Origin: Monarcha castaneiventris obscurior
Taxonomy: Eukaryota > Chordata > Aves > Passeriformes > Monarchidae
Length of the DNA: 64,000 nucleotides
Assembly (NCBI GenBank): GCA_026261815.1
Contig: JAMPIT010000434.1
Span: forward strand, 13,885,001-13,949,000
Reading direction: 5' to 3'
The position numbers were made by a program, and so were the translations under genes. This document shows, in pieces, positions 37,201 to 52,200 of this stretch (the stretch's first letter is position 1; every line of letters starts with the position of its first letter). Below the pieces are notes generated by a model that was not told the DNA's origin, ran no database searches, and was given only the letters and a program-made list of their open reading frames with translations.

Positions 37201-40200
37201 AAAGACTAGTAAGAAAATAAAAACAGTCTTCACTGAAGAAACTGACTCAAGCCAGTTGCCCTCTATAATTCAGGAAAGAAAAGCATTTAGCATTTCAGGA
37301 TGAAGAGTGCAATATTAATCATAATAAAATATGAGAAAATGCAGACTTCTGCATTCTCTCTAGGTGATTTCAAACTTTTATTTGTCTCCTATTGCGTACG
37401 CAAAAGCAATAATAAAAATTTAAAAGCACCAGTTTATATAACACAGCATAGCCTGTCTCTCAATATTTTCACTATTTTTTCCCCACAAAGCAATTTGAAC
37501 TTGATATTTATATGTTTTAAAAGCTTTATATACACAATTCATCCCAAGTTTTATTAAATTTACATTCATGTCTCCAAGTAGTAATGCTTTCTGTCACTGG
37601 AAAATGGTTTCAAAATGGCAATAATTTTAAGGCTTATGTCTATTCTATTTAATTAAATAAATGATAAGGGTTTGGGGTTTTTTTCACCCATTATTTATTA
37701 GATAGCAAGTCTGAAAAAAATTAAAAATCCGTCTGAACCCAAGAGGATATTGGTTGTTTCCCAAGAGATCATCAGGAGAATGGATATAGTGATTTTTTAT
37801 TGCTCTAAGCTTGATTAAATCATAAAGTACAGAAACCCTCCCCACCCCACCAAAACATTTCATTAATGATAAAATAAGATCCATGTGCTTTTAAAGTATT
37901 TAAAAATTACATAACTGGTAAGCTGTGTTTTTATCTCACCTTTAAAAGCTTAAGTACTCTCTGATTTAACAAAATATAGCAAATATTATATATTCAATTG
38001 GATGAGGATTGGTCTTTCCTGAAAGGAGTTGCCTGTAACTTGAATTCTTGCAGAGCTAATGCCCTGAGTTTTAGAAGATCTAACATATCTCTGTTTTTGT
38101 TGCTTTTAGCATTACTGTCCCAGTTGAAAGAATGCTTAGGAACCCTGTCTGAATTAAGATCCTATGTGAAACACAGCAAAAATACATCTCTGTGTGGAAA
38201 GAGTTTCTAATATTGTAAAACATCTTATTATGAAATTCAATAGGTAAAGTCTTAAGCAGACTTCAGATTTGCTTTGTAAATGAAGGGGGTGGAAATGAAA
38301 GCGAGTTCAAAAACACATTCCCTTAGGAAGACACCACCAATTTAATACGCCTCAAACTGAAAAGTTTGTTTACTACTTTTATAAGTAGCTAATCCTATTT
38401 GGAAATATTAGTGTTGGGTAGGGGAACTGCACAAGACTACAGTACACCATGAACAACAGTGTAACGTTTTCATGGGCAAAGATCCCTACCTGCAGGGAAG
38501 GGCAAATGCAACCACTACTTTTCTAGCATTTCGTGATTGAAAGTGACAGTATATGATTAACATGATATTTAATTTTTTTATTTTTATTTTAAATCACTAA
38601 TATTTTAATTTATTTTTATCCTTTTTTTTTTTTTTTTGCAACTGCTAACTGTATTCCTTGCAGCACATTGAGTTCCTGTGCTCATGCACAGCATCATCAG
38701 CTTTGCAGCCATTGAGGCCGCACTGTGCCTGCAGGGACACCTCTGGAACCCCACTGCAGGTGTGTCACTCACCACAGCTGGAGCTAGCCATGTGCAGGGT
38801 GTAACATGGCACAGCTCATCGTCTCCACACTGATAAAAAGCTTGGCTGCCTCTTTAATGTGACAGTCAGAGTGTCTGCCTATAAATGTACACCACCTCTA
38901 GGACTGTGTGATAAGAAGAGGGCTTTTTCGTATAAGCATTCTGCTTTAAGAGTCTAAAGCTTTACTGGCCATGTAGAAAAATAGATTCCCTAAAGTTGTG
39001 GTTTCAGATCTTGCAGAAATCCTATTTACACTGAAAAATGCTATTACAAGCATTTGGAAAAATCCTGAAAATACTAAGATGGAGGCAAAATGATCTTTAG
39101 TCTCTCTGATGAGTGGGATACAGAAAGTCCTGCAAGCTTCCAGGCAGTAATAGGACCTTATGCTCATTGAAGGCCAGTGTTTTCCTTTCCTAACATTAGC
39201 CATGTTGTCCAAGACAAAGAGAAGGATCTAATGGGCTGTGAATCAAGTTCTTTTGGCAGAGAAGTTTCAGACTGTTATTCCACACCCAAACATGTTCTTT
39301 AGGACAGTAATCTAATGACTTTATGAATAAAAAAAGTCAGTGCTGGGACTACTCCAGTAATTTTAAGCAGATCAGGCTACAGACAACTGCTAAGAGGAAA
39401 ACCTGGTAACGTAAGATAGACAAGATAAGATAAAGAGATCTGGCTATATTCTACTGTAAATTAAACTCCCATTAACTCCATGTGCTTCAATCAATGAGTT
39501 TTGTGGGTGCAACTGATGGCTGAGCTTGGCCTAAAATCCTAGAATATTTAGTTACAACTTGATGATCTAGTTGGTCTTAACTCAGTCAAGCAAAGACTTA
39601 CAAGGTATTAAATTGCTGTTCGTGTAATTACATGATTAGGTGATAGTTTCCAGTTATGCCAACCTAGCTACAGTACATATGAGGCAACTTTTTTCCTCTC
39701 CTTCTGAAAAGGTCAGCAAATGACAGTGGCATGGCTCAGATTTGCAGGCTCAGTTCCCAGTTTTCCTATCCTGGATGGGCACACACTGACTGGGCCTGCA
39801 GTAGTGTTCAGTCATTGGACATGAGCAGATCCACTGAGTGCAGCTGTGTTCCAGCTGGCTTGCACGTCTTCTTCTCTGTAGGGTTTTCTGAGACTGCTTA
39901 GCACAGAAATGGAGCATCTGTGGTTGTGTATTCCCCTAAGACATGCAGAGCAGGAGCTGCTATGCAAGAGGACAGCACAGCTATTTCTGTATGACTCTCT
40001 TCAGCTCCGGTAATAAAGGAAGGGAGGCCACAGCCTCCCTCTGTTATTTCCTTCCCTTTTCTTGTGAATTTGTAGTTGATATACACAGATGTTGTTATCC
40101 CCTATCCTTTTTTCTTTTTTCGTCATCCTTTCAGGAAGAGGTAATGTTTTCAAAAGAATGGCCTTTTCTTTGAATCTGCAAAACTTTGCCTATGCCGTTT

Positions 40201-43200
40201 CAGAACACACTGTACTTGTAGATTGATCTGGTTGCCTGAATTTAACCTGCACCCCCAGTGTGTGCAGGGGCCTAGAGCAGCCTACTGAGCTTGCTCCTCA
40301 TGTGAGACATACCTTTCACAAAATCTTGCTTGGTGCAGCTTCTGGAATACTCCCTTTGAGAAATCTGGAAAGTGATGACTAGAGTATGCTAATTCCACCT
40401 CCTCTAGATTCTTAATCTTAAACATAATGAGTTCCAGCATACCCATTCTTTCCATATTAAACATATAAACATATTATGAATCATCTCATATGAAGTTTAA
40501 AAAAAAAAAGTAATTTCAGGTGTGACCAACTGCAGTGTGTTTTATTTTGGTTTGCTGTATGGGCATTTGTGCTTACCATGAGCATTGCTAGGTGAGAGCA
40601 TGGCTAACACAAGCGTGTCATCCATTGCACAGCAGCTGACTGTAGCTTGCACTGTGTCCTGGAGCTTTTAATTACACAGGCCAATAAACTGCGGCTATCT
40701 AACACCACCCTACCCTTACGTAACCAGAGCTCTAACACTCTGGCACCAGACAGTGTTTTGTTTGCTTACATGGTTATGACCTCCAGGCAACAACTGCACC
40801 TGGGTATATGACACAGTCTCGGGGCACTCAGAAATGCCGTCTGCATTGCCAAGCTGGTTAAGAGTGCAATTTTATTGAGAGCTTTCCTGTCACATTTTGG
40901 TATTAGCTAAAACCCTTGGGGAAATAATAGAAACAAATGTATGATTTTTCCTGTTTAAATTGCATCTATTCTAGTAGGACTTGCTTGTTAAACCTCAATC
41001 ACCAAATCTTTTTGGTACAGTCTATTTCTAAGGCAAGAGAGATTTTCCCATTACTTTGCAGTTTCTGAATTCAACTGCCTTGCAACTGAAAGTAAGTAAT
41101 TAAGGTTGCTCAAGATAAATGAAGTCACATCCTAGAAATGGTATGATTCACATTCCTTACTGCTGCAGAGAAGCAGAAGTTTTCAGACTGTAGATATTAT
41201 TTGAGAGCTTACATATAGTGTTGGGTCCTCGTTCAGCAGAGCACATAAGCATATATTGAAAAAGCAGACTTTCAAAGACACAGAAATAGATCAGCTAGTC
41301 TATCTCAAACTAAAAGGGTTTTGTCTCTTTGAATATCTTTCCTATCATCTTTGATGGGACCTAAATATATGCTTGAAGCCAAGCAGAGGCTTTAGAATGA
41401 ATAAACATCATCTTAAGCAAATATTTAAATGTGTTGCTGAACTTTATTCTGAGGGAAACCAACAAAAAACCAGAACTACTTTAAATACATTTAGAATTCT
41501 TCAATATTATTTAGATAGCTCTACTTCAGTTTTGTTCAGCCTGTAGAGCCAGTAAAATATTGTGCTAGAGGAATACATGATATAAATTCAGCATAACAAT
41601 AACACACACTGTAAATGCCAGAAAGTTGTCTCAATCCAGAGTTTCAGCATTAAACATTAAAAGCTTTTTGAAGTGCTTTTCATAACTTCTACAGTAAATT
41701 TTTCATTGCTTATAACATCAGTCTGGAACTGAAAACTTACCACACAGAATTGATTTCACTTTCAGATGCAGAGTTTTGTTGTAGAGGCTGTGAGATCTTG
41801 TTCTGGCTCCAAGTTCTGATCTGTATCCCATCATTATGCCTGAGAACTGCTTTCTGCGTGGAGAGAGGTCCTCATTAGCACGCATTCTTGCTCATGACAG
41901 AGACAAGGAAAACAAAAAGCAAATGTGCATTGCAGCAAAGGCAAAAACAAATTCTAGCACTGTTCAGTATTCAACAACATTTTCAGCTATACCAGGACAG
42001 CAGCTGAAGTCACAACCAGTAGCATTTAACAGACACCCTTGTGATTTTACACTTCTCTTTCAAATTGCAGGCTCTTGGCTGTGGGTGTGTGGGACAGGCT
42101 GTCCTCAGCCGGGGAGCACATGGAGGGCCCCTGACAGTGTCGGTGGGATTTGCCATGGCAGTCACTGTAGCAGTGTATGTGTCTGGGGGAGTTTCTGGTA
42201 AGTGACTTTTTTTCTTTTATAGTATTTATTGCTCCTGTGTTAAGGCTCTTTTGTTAAAGGGCTTTCACTTCATGGTATAAACAACCATGAATCTAGCAAC
42301 AGTAAACACCATTACCATTACAGCAGAGTCCGCACCTGAGTTTTGCTAGTAAACCTTGTGTTTTCTAATTTCCTTCTATTTTTTGTGTTTGACAAAATCT
42401 CCCACCAAAATCTGATCTCAACTACAGTGTGCAAACCTTGCCACACCTCTGGCTTTTATGGAAAGTGTTCTGTGCAAACCAAAAATCTTGGTGTTGCTTT
42501 GAAAATTCTGTCAATAGAGATGATCCTGGGCAGAACAGGCACCGTGCTTAAAGAAATAACCATGAAGAGCAATTCAGCAGTCACCAGATAAAATGGTGGC
42601 CAGCTACACAGAAAGCAGAATGACCCACTAATGGGTATAATGAATGGGATTCACCTTACAGAGGGCAATTTATTTCTTCATGTCCTATGACAGGCAATGG
42701 CAAGTCTGCTCCTGTCTGATTATTCACAGCAGATCATAGAAAGCACAAACAGCAGAAAGATTCAGCGCCAGAGATACATTCAGTGATACTGTCAGTGTAC
42801 TGTCCTTTCCCCTTTATTTCTGCTGTAACACTTCCTCAACACATATTGGCCAGGAGACTCCTGGGGCTAAGGTAGCTGGGCTAGTAGCCAGTGTCCACTA
42901 GTGCCATACTGGATGCTGCTTTGTCTCCTCATTCCACCATTCAATTTGGCCAAACTAAGACTGGAAACATCAGCATAACTGCTTTTAGCATTTAAAGCCT
43001 TCCTTTAAAATGGAAAATGATGGGTTGTAACAATGTTGTGCATGAAAATACACAATACTTTGTGTTGTATGCAGAGTTTATATGGGCCTTTAAAGCAAGT
43101 GGTGCCCTTGTACTCCAGGTCTTATAGAGGCATTTCTCTACCCTTCATAAAGACAGTAAAGTTGGTTTGGAGAAATTTCTTTAGGTATAATTTGAGCATT

Positions 43201-46200
43201 ATAAATAGTTGCTGTAGCAGGAATTACTGTGGCCATTTCTCTTGTATTTACAAATTCTTTTACAGAGGCACCATGCACTAGAAGGTTTCCATTAGAAAGT
43301 TTCACATTAGAAAGTGCTCCAGGTTCTAGAAAACAGGCAGTCTTGTCCCTGTCATTGACACAGACCAGAACTGTTTCTTAATATCACACAAAGTTAATTC
43401 AGCAGCACATTGCTATTATCTGAACAACCACAGCTCTTGGTTTACGTGTAGGCAGGTAAACTCTTCTAATGCAGTATCACAAAAACAAACCTGTGAAGAC
43501 CTGTCCTACATTTGCACCTTTAAGGGATATTCATCTCCATCATTATGTAGAAAATTAGAGTTCAGTCCCAGCAGGGCAGAGCAGTTGCAGATGTTGCAGT
43601 ATCGTGCTTCCTGTGTTTTTCCCATGACAAGGGATTCTGCATGCAGTGCATTTTCTCTTTGAAGGAACAGGAACAGATATTTCAACAGGCTATTATTAAC
43701 CAACATGTGATTACTAGTGGACACTTCAGAATACACGTTCTTATGTAGAATTTGTTAGCAATTTCTGTGGCTCTTGGGCCAAAGTCTCATGTTTAAGTAC
43801 TGCTAAAATGTTTTGTATTTTACATCAGTAATTTTTGAAATTCCAAATTCATGGTAGAAAAATATATAGTCCGCATGCTTGGTGAATTTGAGCTTTTTTT
43901 ATTTAGGAAAATTCCTCTTTTTAATTTTCCTCCATATCTAGATAATTTCCCACTATTTTATCCAACTTAGCATTTCAAACTCATGACTATGATCACTGCA
44001 ACTACAAAAGAATGGGGAACATGCTGTCCAAAGTGGACTTTTTTAATCCAGAGGCACAAGAACCAAGAATCTCGTAACTCCCCTATGTCAGCAGGAGAGC
44101 CTTCAATTGGACTTTTCCTTTCCAATTTTAATGTTAATCAGACATCTGTAATATTATTATGACTTGTCCTGGCCATCATAGTCACCCTGTATTATATACA
44201 GGTGGGAAACAAAATCAAGTGTTGAAAGAAAGGAAAATTATTAATTCCAGCCAGAGTAAGGAACAAAAGACAAGACAACAATTAATCAAAATCCACATGA
44301 AGGGCTGTTAAATTAGGTGCCATCTATCTATTTGCTCTTTGCTGAAGAATTTGAAACACAGTGAGGAATTCCACATTTAATTCAAGACTGGTGCTACTAG
44401 GTCAGAGTTTTGGAAATGATACAAAGAAGGTTTTATCCAGCTTGTTATCTGTGTTTGTCAGTTCATTCAGTATCAAAGGTGCCTGGATTTCATAAGATAG
44501 TGACTCACTGACCTGAAGTGCAAACAAACACAGAAACTGTACATAAGGGCCCTTTCTCCATCACTAACCTTTGACAGATAAAGGACATGCTCCTTCAGTT
44601 ATTTTACCAAAGACAAGGGCCATTTTTTTCTGATAGTCATACAGATTGAAATGAGACCTTATCTGGAATATAAGCAAAGGATCCTATGTTCTTGCAAAAT
44701 TTGGGGGTTGCAGTATTTATTACAAGGAAGAACATTTTCATCTGTTCATTTATTTGGCAATTTCTATTTCTTAAGTAGCAACCATGTATCTGTAAACAAT
44801 GAAATTTTCCAAGAGCATACAACACCTTTTTTTTGACAAAAGATGTTGAGGGAAGAGACTATAATGTAACACAAATGTATTTTAGAAACTAAATTTGTCA
44901 CGAAGAATTCCAATGTTACTGAAATCTTTTTCATACACAAGTTCAGGTGTAGCTACTCCTGAATAAAAAGGAAGGAAGTTTCACAGGAAACTGAACTTTG
45001 TTTCAGCACAGCTACTTTATCAGTTTCCTTTTCATGGGCCTTTCTGGGAAGGACAAGAAATAGATAAAAACATGGTGAAGGACTATGCACTGCTGCCCCC
45101 AGATCACATCTAGGCACAGCTCAGCAACAGCCAACATGAAGCTGAACAGCCCTAACATTATTTTAGTTTTGTCTCTATGAAAACTAAGTAACCCCAGGTT
45201 GAAGACAGGGATACAAACATGACTTAAATCCAGGGCACTCCAGAACTGTCTCAAGATACATGCTCAAGCCAGTAACAGTCCTTAATCATAATATGTGCTT
45301 GGGAGACTGAAGGAATGTCTTTCTGCCCCAGTCCTCCCCTAAAAATAAAAAGCCAAAGGCCTCAAGGACAGAGAATATGTGCAGAATAAGGGACCCTCCC
45401 ATCACAACCAATGGGGCAGATTGACTATTTCTAGAAAAGTTGTCTGTAAGTTACATACTGCAGAACAGCAGACTGATAAATAGCACAGTCCACAAGCCTC
45501 AAGAGTAAAAATGGATCTTGGTAGCTTTCGCCCTCCCTCCTCTGATTTCATTCAACTTGTTTCAGTTTAATTGCAGTCAGCATTTAACTGCAAAATAACA
45601 TCTAGAAAAGCATGTACTATTCTTGTGTTCAAAAGTGCCCACATTTTTACAAATCCTTCACCTATTCTCATGTATCTGAGTCACCCAGATGACTTAATTT
45701 GTGATTTATTTTTCAGGTGGTCACATAAACCCAGCTGTTTCATTAGCCATGTGCGTGACTGGAAGATTAAAATGGACCAAATTACCAATTTACATATTAG
45801 CACAACTCCTGGGAGCATTCGTTGGAGCAGCGGCTGTCTTTGGGATTTATTACAGTGAGTACACCTTAGACATGTTCACAGGACAAACTAGAGGTCAGGC
45901 AGTCTCTAAGGCCCCAATTTTTCAATGAATGTCAAGCAGGCAGAGGGCTCTTGTTCACACAGGGCTAATGGCAGGAATGAAGCTAAAGCCATAAAGAAGA
46001 AAGGAAGAAGCAAAGAGTTTGAAGGGAAAAACAATGGCTTGAATATTCCAGGTACCCTACAAATTTACTGAAACACTTAATACTCCAGGAAATGTTCTGA
46101 TATTTAGAAAAATTATTCATGGGAAATCAGATACTCTGAGATCATGTATTTCTCAGTAAGGATTTTAAATTACTTAATAGCCAGGATATAGGGCTATCCA

Positions 46201-49200
46201 TCTTCCAAGCAAATTAGAAACATTAAAGACCTGCTACAAGTGCCTGTAGGCAAGAATCACCAACATCGTTCATTGAGGGTACAGGATATGAGATCAAGTC
46301 CCTCCTGACCAAACCTCAGACCACCCTAGAGAGGTGGCTCTCCAAGGCAATGAACTCCAGGTACAGTGATAAAGGGGTCACATATTCAATAGGGAAAAAG
46401 AAAAAAAATTACCCCGATCCTTGATGCACAGGGTTTTTTACACAATATGCCACAAAAGGAAAAACAGCAACAGACTGACTTAATCTGCTCAGTCAGAACA
46501 GTTGCCTCAACCCCCTACTCCAAAACTCTGCTTCTCCTGGCCCAGCCCATCTCCTCCAACGTCTCTCTGCTATGGGCATTGTGTCTGTAAAAAGTGCTGG
46601 GTCTAGGTGCAACAGAGGAAGAATAAAAGTGGAAATGCCCTTTGTATGTCAGCTCAGTGCTCAGTACCCACAGTAATCCTGAAGAGGAAAATATTTAGGA
46701 GCCATGATAATTGTTTTGGGCTTGGTGTTACTTTTTTTGTTTGTTTTAGGGGGGCAGTTGTTTACTTTTTTTACTGTTAGTGTTAGAATTTGGAAACTGG
46801 AATTCTGGAACAGGATTTCTGTCTGAATTTAAGTCCTCCTTAAGCCTGATAGCCAGAATTAGGGCTGTGGCCAGGATGCAACAGTGTGTCAACACGTACA
46901 TGGGGTTGAGAGGGAAGTCACTATATTCTGCCAAAAGGGCAGCAGCAGCGTAAGGAGCCAAAGTAGGAAGCTTAGGCCTAGGTTAGGGACATCTTCCTTA
47001 TACTCAGGAGTGCAGGATTTTCTCATATCCCTATCTCTGCTCAAGTCCTCCTCTTGCTCTAATAAATTTCCAAACCTCTTCTGCAGTTTTTACTTCCTGC
47101 AACTTGCAGGACTGCCATGTACTCTTTGAGGTTCACTGAAAACTCACTAGTAGAAAAACAGACATAGGAGCTCATCCTTTTTTTTCCCCCCTAATAGTTA
47201 AAATTATCTGACAGTCCAAATGAGAGCCTGATCAAAGTAAACAACTAAAATTCTCTGCACTCCCAGAAAGAAACATCAGAGAATCACAGAATCGTTTGGG
47301 TTGGAAGGGACCTTAAATATCAGTTTCAGCTGAGAACATGAAGTGCATGGACCTATCATGTATGTTCTAGTCCTAGAAAACCTAGAAAAGTTTACAGAGA
47401 AGTGCATGCAGTTACTGGCTGTTTTCTATAGATGCCTTTATGGAGTATAGTGGTGGAAAACTTGAAGTCACAGGACCTAATGCAACAGCGCAAATCTTTG
47501 CAACATATCCAGCTCCCTATCTGTCCCTCATAAATGGATTTGCAGATCAGGTAAGTGCACTTACTGTCTTAATTCTACAAATGAAACATAAAAACCTGTG
47601 TAAAACCAAGCAGTAAAAGAAAAATTACATAGATCTAACGAGTGTGCCAAATCTCACCATTTCAGCCAGACGTCCCCTTGTACAATACAATGAGAATGCA
47701 ATGCTGTTTGCAGGGGGTTACATTTTAGTTATATTTTACAAGCAAAATAATTTCAAGTTGTTCTTTTCACATACATCATCTTAATTGTTGCACTCAACAT
47801 GTCTTTAAAGCAATACACGTAAGAGGTTTTCCTCAGCATAAATCAATGTTTCTCCATAAATCTCAGCAGTCATGTCCATTTACATCAAAATCCAGCCCAT
47901 TTTGTGGACCTATTATTCCTTAAATAATGCTTAAGCAGACAGTTTGACACACCCTGAAGAACTGAGTTTTCTGCTTCCACAAGCCTCCTCTCTAACCTTC
48001 TTTTTGCAGATAGATTTGTAGTATTTATTTTTCAAATGACTGAATCTGAAAACATCTTAACTTCATTTCTAATCTGTATCCTTTAATTCCACTTATGCAA
48101 CAGCAAAAAAAAATTAAGTTTCATATCTTTTATCTACTTCTAATCAACTGACCCATCTTCTTCAGGAATACATCAAATAAATACTGCATAAGTAAGGTAT
48201 GAAAAACAAGGGATGGCCTGAACACAGGAATTTGTTACGTAAAAGATTGTGCAACCTGGCTTCAAAAAAACCTAAACGTTATTTTGAAGTTTTGTAAGAA
48301 AGACAGTACTGATCTTTGGATCAGTCAACAGATTTTTCCCTAAGGTATTTTTTAGCCATGTATGTTTTAAAACAAACTTAAAAGCAGATGAAAAACAAAT
48401 AATTTTTAAACCTCTCAAACTTAAGCTTCTTCAAATCAGTATAAAATTTGAACGTTTTGACATCACTGAAGCTTTTGTCTGTTTTCCCATCAAGTTAATT
48501 ATTAGCAAAATCAACATTGACAAAGCATTTGATTTAAGCAGAGCTGTACTTGCATTGAAGTAATTCCAAGAAAATTTCCTTCATCAGCTCAATTAGCATA
48601 TGCAATACAGAGTTCATGGTACAGTTATACGTGCAACCCTAATTTGGGTACTTCCTAATTTTAGCTGCTCAGTTTTGACTTCACAGATTTCACTTTTTCT
48701 TTTGATGTTATGCAATACTTGGATAAAGAGATGCATATCTAGTCTAATTTATCAGCATAAACTGTAGTCACATAAAACACTTCTATATCAATGAAACTGA
48801 TTGCATTGCTATAGCAGCAGAACTACCAAAAATTGAGTGAATGAAAGTGTAAAATTGATAGGAAAAAAATGTGGAAACAAAGCATTAGACCTCATATAGA
48901 AGATGCCCTTTAAATCCTCTGTTCTTTCCACACACGATTGTTGCAGATTCTTTTTTTCAAATGTTCTCAGCACATTTCTCGTCTTTGTCTTTCAGCACAG
49001 ACATCAAAACTTCTCATTACTGTGAAGTAGAGAGGCACTGAGTTCCAAATTTTTCTATTCTGTATAGTGGGATAAAACTAAATACCAGTTCTAAACCACT
49101 CTAACCCACAGAGCTGCCATAGCCCTTCTTTTCATTATTGGAAAGAATCTACACATATTTATTCAATATTCTTTTCTTTGCCTTGGCCAGGTGATGTCAA

Positions 49201-52200
49201 CAGCTGTTCTTCTTCTGGCTATATTTGCTATGTTTGACACCAAAAATAACAGCGTACCCAAGGGCCTGGAGCCAATTGCAGTAGGACTTCTTATAATTGT
49301 TCTTACTTGCTCCTTGGGAATGAACAGTGGCTGTGCCATGAACCCAGCCAGGGATCTTGGCCCAAGGCTCTTCACAGCCGTTGCAGGATGGGGGATGGAA
49401 GTATTCACGTGAGTATTCCTGGAGATGAAGTCAAATGCTCCTGGCTAAAATTGTTTCTAGGAAAGTAAGATCCTGATTCAACATGGTACCAAGTCATACT
49501 TTATATACATACAGGTAATTCTTTGCATACCAGAAGCAGCTATTCATGCACTTTAAGCCAGATATCCTCTAGGAACTGAGCTTTAAAAAGGATTTCCTGC
49601 TCCTAGGGCAAATCAAACATGCATAATCTCTAATATCAATCATTGTTTCAAGCCGACCTTTCCCAAAATGTTAGATTCTTAGAGGTCACTGAAAATATGA
49701 GTGCTTTCTTCTTGTGTCCTGCAGCTTTCAGAAAAAAAAATTAAATCAGGAGAGAATTAGGTGGAAATATTTATTGGGTGCTGTAAAAAACAGAGACATA
49801 TCAGATTGATTTAGCCTATTATTACTTCTGAGTTACTGCAGAAATATACAACAATCTAAAAGCCTGACTTCCTGGCTGGGAGTGAAGGAGTGAATGAAAA
49901 AGCTCCCTTCATTTTCCCACATTTTAGAGCCCTCTCAAATCTCTCTGTGCACACGCACACACTCTTGGCTGGCCCAATGCACAGCTAATTAGTTACACAT
50001 TAATTCCACAGCTTACACGTATCCATGGCATGAGGCACTCTGGGATATCTAAGTAAGAGTAAGATGCCATCGGGAAGCAGATCTTTTGGTTTATTTTTGT
50101 ATTGTTTGTTTTCCCAGTTATTTACAAGTAGGAATCCCCAGTAGTACGATAGGCCACTGGAGAGCTCTGGTTAAGAGATATTTTATTTTAGATACTTCAA
50201 GAAGCACAAATAGTCTCTATTTATTCAGTATGATTTCTATTTACACAAATCATGTACCTCATTTGAGGAAAGCAGTAGCAAAGCCAGGCATAGCGTAGCT
50301 GAAACAGGCACACAGCCACAGCATAGGCCAGAGCCAAGGCTGAATGTAACCCAGCTCTGGTGAGCTGCTGGTGGGAGGTCAGGGCACTGGTCTGGCTACC
50401 TCCAGACTTTTCCTCCCCAGTAGCTCTTACCACTGCACCACAGGACTGCACTTTTTTAAAAAATGAGGACAGACAGGGTGACATCCCACACTCAAGATTC
50501 TCCTCTCTCATACCTTTATAATTGCAAGTAGTTGTTGAGTGTGGTATTAGCCATGGTATATGTAATGGGTAATAAATTATGAAGTTGCCCATTACACTAC
50601 TGAAAGAGTTTGGAAACCTGATTATACTGTGATCTAGTCACAGAATACCTGTGAAATCCCCTTCTCTCCAAAAGTATGGTCATACTCATTTACATTAAAA
50701 AAACTTCAAGAAAACTCTACATCTATACTAATATGGATTCTTTCTTAGTGTAGTTTGAGGATTTATATAAGAGAGGGAATGCAGTCCTACTGTAAAGACC
50801 TTGCTAAGAAATTTTAAAATGTGAACATAAAAAATAAGATACAAGATCTCTGATCCTTGCCAGTATAAACTTACAACAATCTCAGGGATGTGAAAAATTG
50901 AGGAAGAAGTTTTCCTCCCTGCCTTCAGTTCAAAGGCTACAGCTATAACCAAGTTCAAGGAAATGATACAACAGGAATATGTTCTTCTTTATTTACTGCA
51001 CAGATCCAGGTGAGACCTTGTTAGCTGGTAGGTGAGACTTAGGAGGAACTCGAGCCTACGTAGTTGGAAGAGCCATGGGAAAAGCCTGAATGATTGTAGT
51101 TAGGATCCTAAATTGCCTGATGCTCTGCTGTGCCTGAGCAAGTTAAACTGGTACAGCAACAGTTGACAGATAAACCTTGGATATCTTCATTTAAAGGAAT
51201 TCACAACTTTGAGACAGGTGCTTAAGCTCTCTAGTAAAGGCATGTCCAGGAAGTGGGACCTGAGCACAAAACCACCACAGTGACGCTAGGGGAGTGCTGC
51301 ACAAACCCAGCAGTAGGAAATGCTGAGGAGACACTGAATGTTCTTTGGTGGGAGGATGGAAGCATCTCCCAAGGAACTGAGTCACTCTCTCTCCATGTCA
51401 GTGAGTGTTCAAGTGTTGTCTACAGAACAGCCAGGGACCACCGGGAAAGCCTCACTTTGGAATAGATCAGATACACAATAGGAAGACTTTCTACACTGTT
51501 CCTCAGCAAATGCTCTAAACGTTGAGATAATCAGTTCACAGCAGAGAAATCCCCTCTACCCTTCTTTGTCCTTGCAGGTCCAGTAAACGCTGGTTGTATC
51601 ACATTCTCAGGCAGGGAACTACCAGTAGACTGGAGGGGAGCCCTTCTGCTGGGAATTGTCCAGAGGATAGGAATGCAATTGAGCAGGGCTTTTCTAAATG
51701 GCGCTGTTACTACATTTTGCAAAGACACCTGAAGGAGCATTTTCCCCAAAACCAAGCCAGAAGACACAAGCTATGGTGTGGTTTCCCTAGCCCATACAAA
51801 TGGTTTGTTTTGGTTAAAGGCTCCCATCAGAAAACCCGAAGTCTTTCTTAAGAACATGCTTAATATTCTGGTAAGTTTAAGAAAAGTTTGGGGAGCAAAG
51901 TTTTGCCTGTAGTGAGAAAGCAGCCAGAACGTTGAGTCGAAGTACCAGACTGGATTTTGACAAGCAAAACCGAGCATGGAACAGCAATAAGAGAGCGAGA
52001 GTGGTAAGGCTCTCCAGAGCAGCATCCTGTGCCCACATGTGAAGGTAGCCCCGGGACAGCTCAGCCCGGCCCGTCCCGGGCTCTCTCGGCCCCGGGCGCG
52101 GAGCGAGCGGCAGCGGCGCGGTAACGCTGACACCTCGTGGCCGCCGGCTCCGCCGCCGGCAGCGCTAAACTAAACTGCACTTCGGGAAAGCTCAGGAGAC

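Larger units (their letters stand above)
31227..42070 (+). other. AQP9: AQP9 intron 1 (10.8 kb)
   Basis: This is the longest AQP9 intron. It contains a CR1 3' end at 32.86-33.09 kb, an AT dinucleotide repeat at 34.79 kb and a T tract at 38.62 kb. The rest is AT-rich sequence in which I see no exon or RNA gene. Its borders are GTAAGT and TTGCAG. Confidence 0.9.

Noticed and set aside
41836..42201. 121-codon plus-strand frame overlapping AQP9 exon 2
   Set aside because: It runs in a different register from the AQP9 frame, crosses the exon 2 acceptor without using it, and has no recognisable content.
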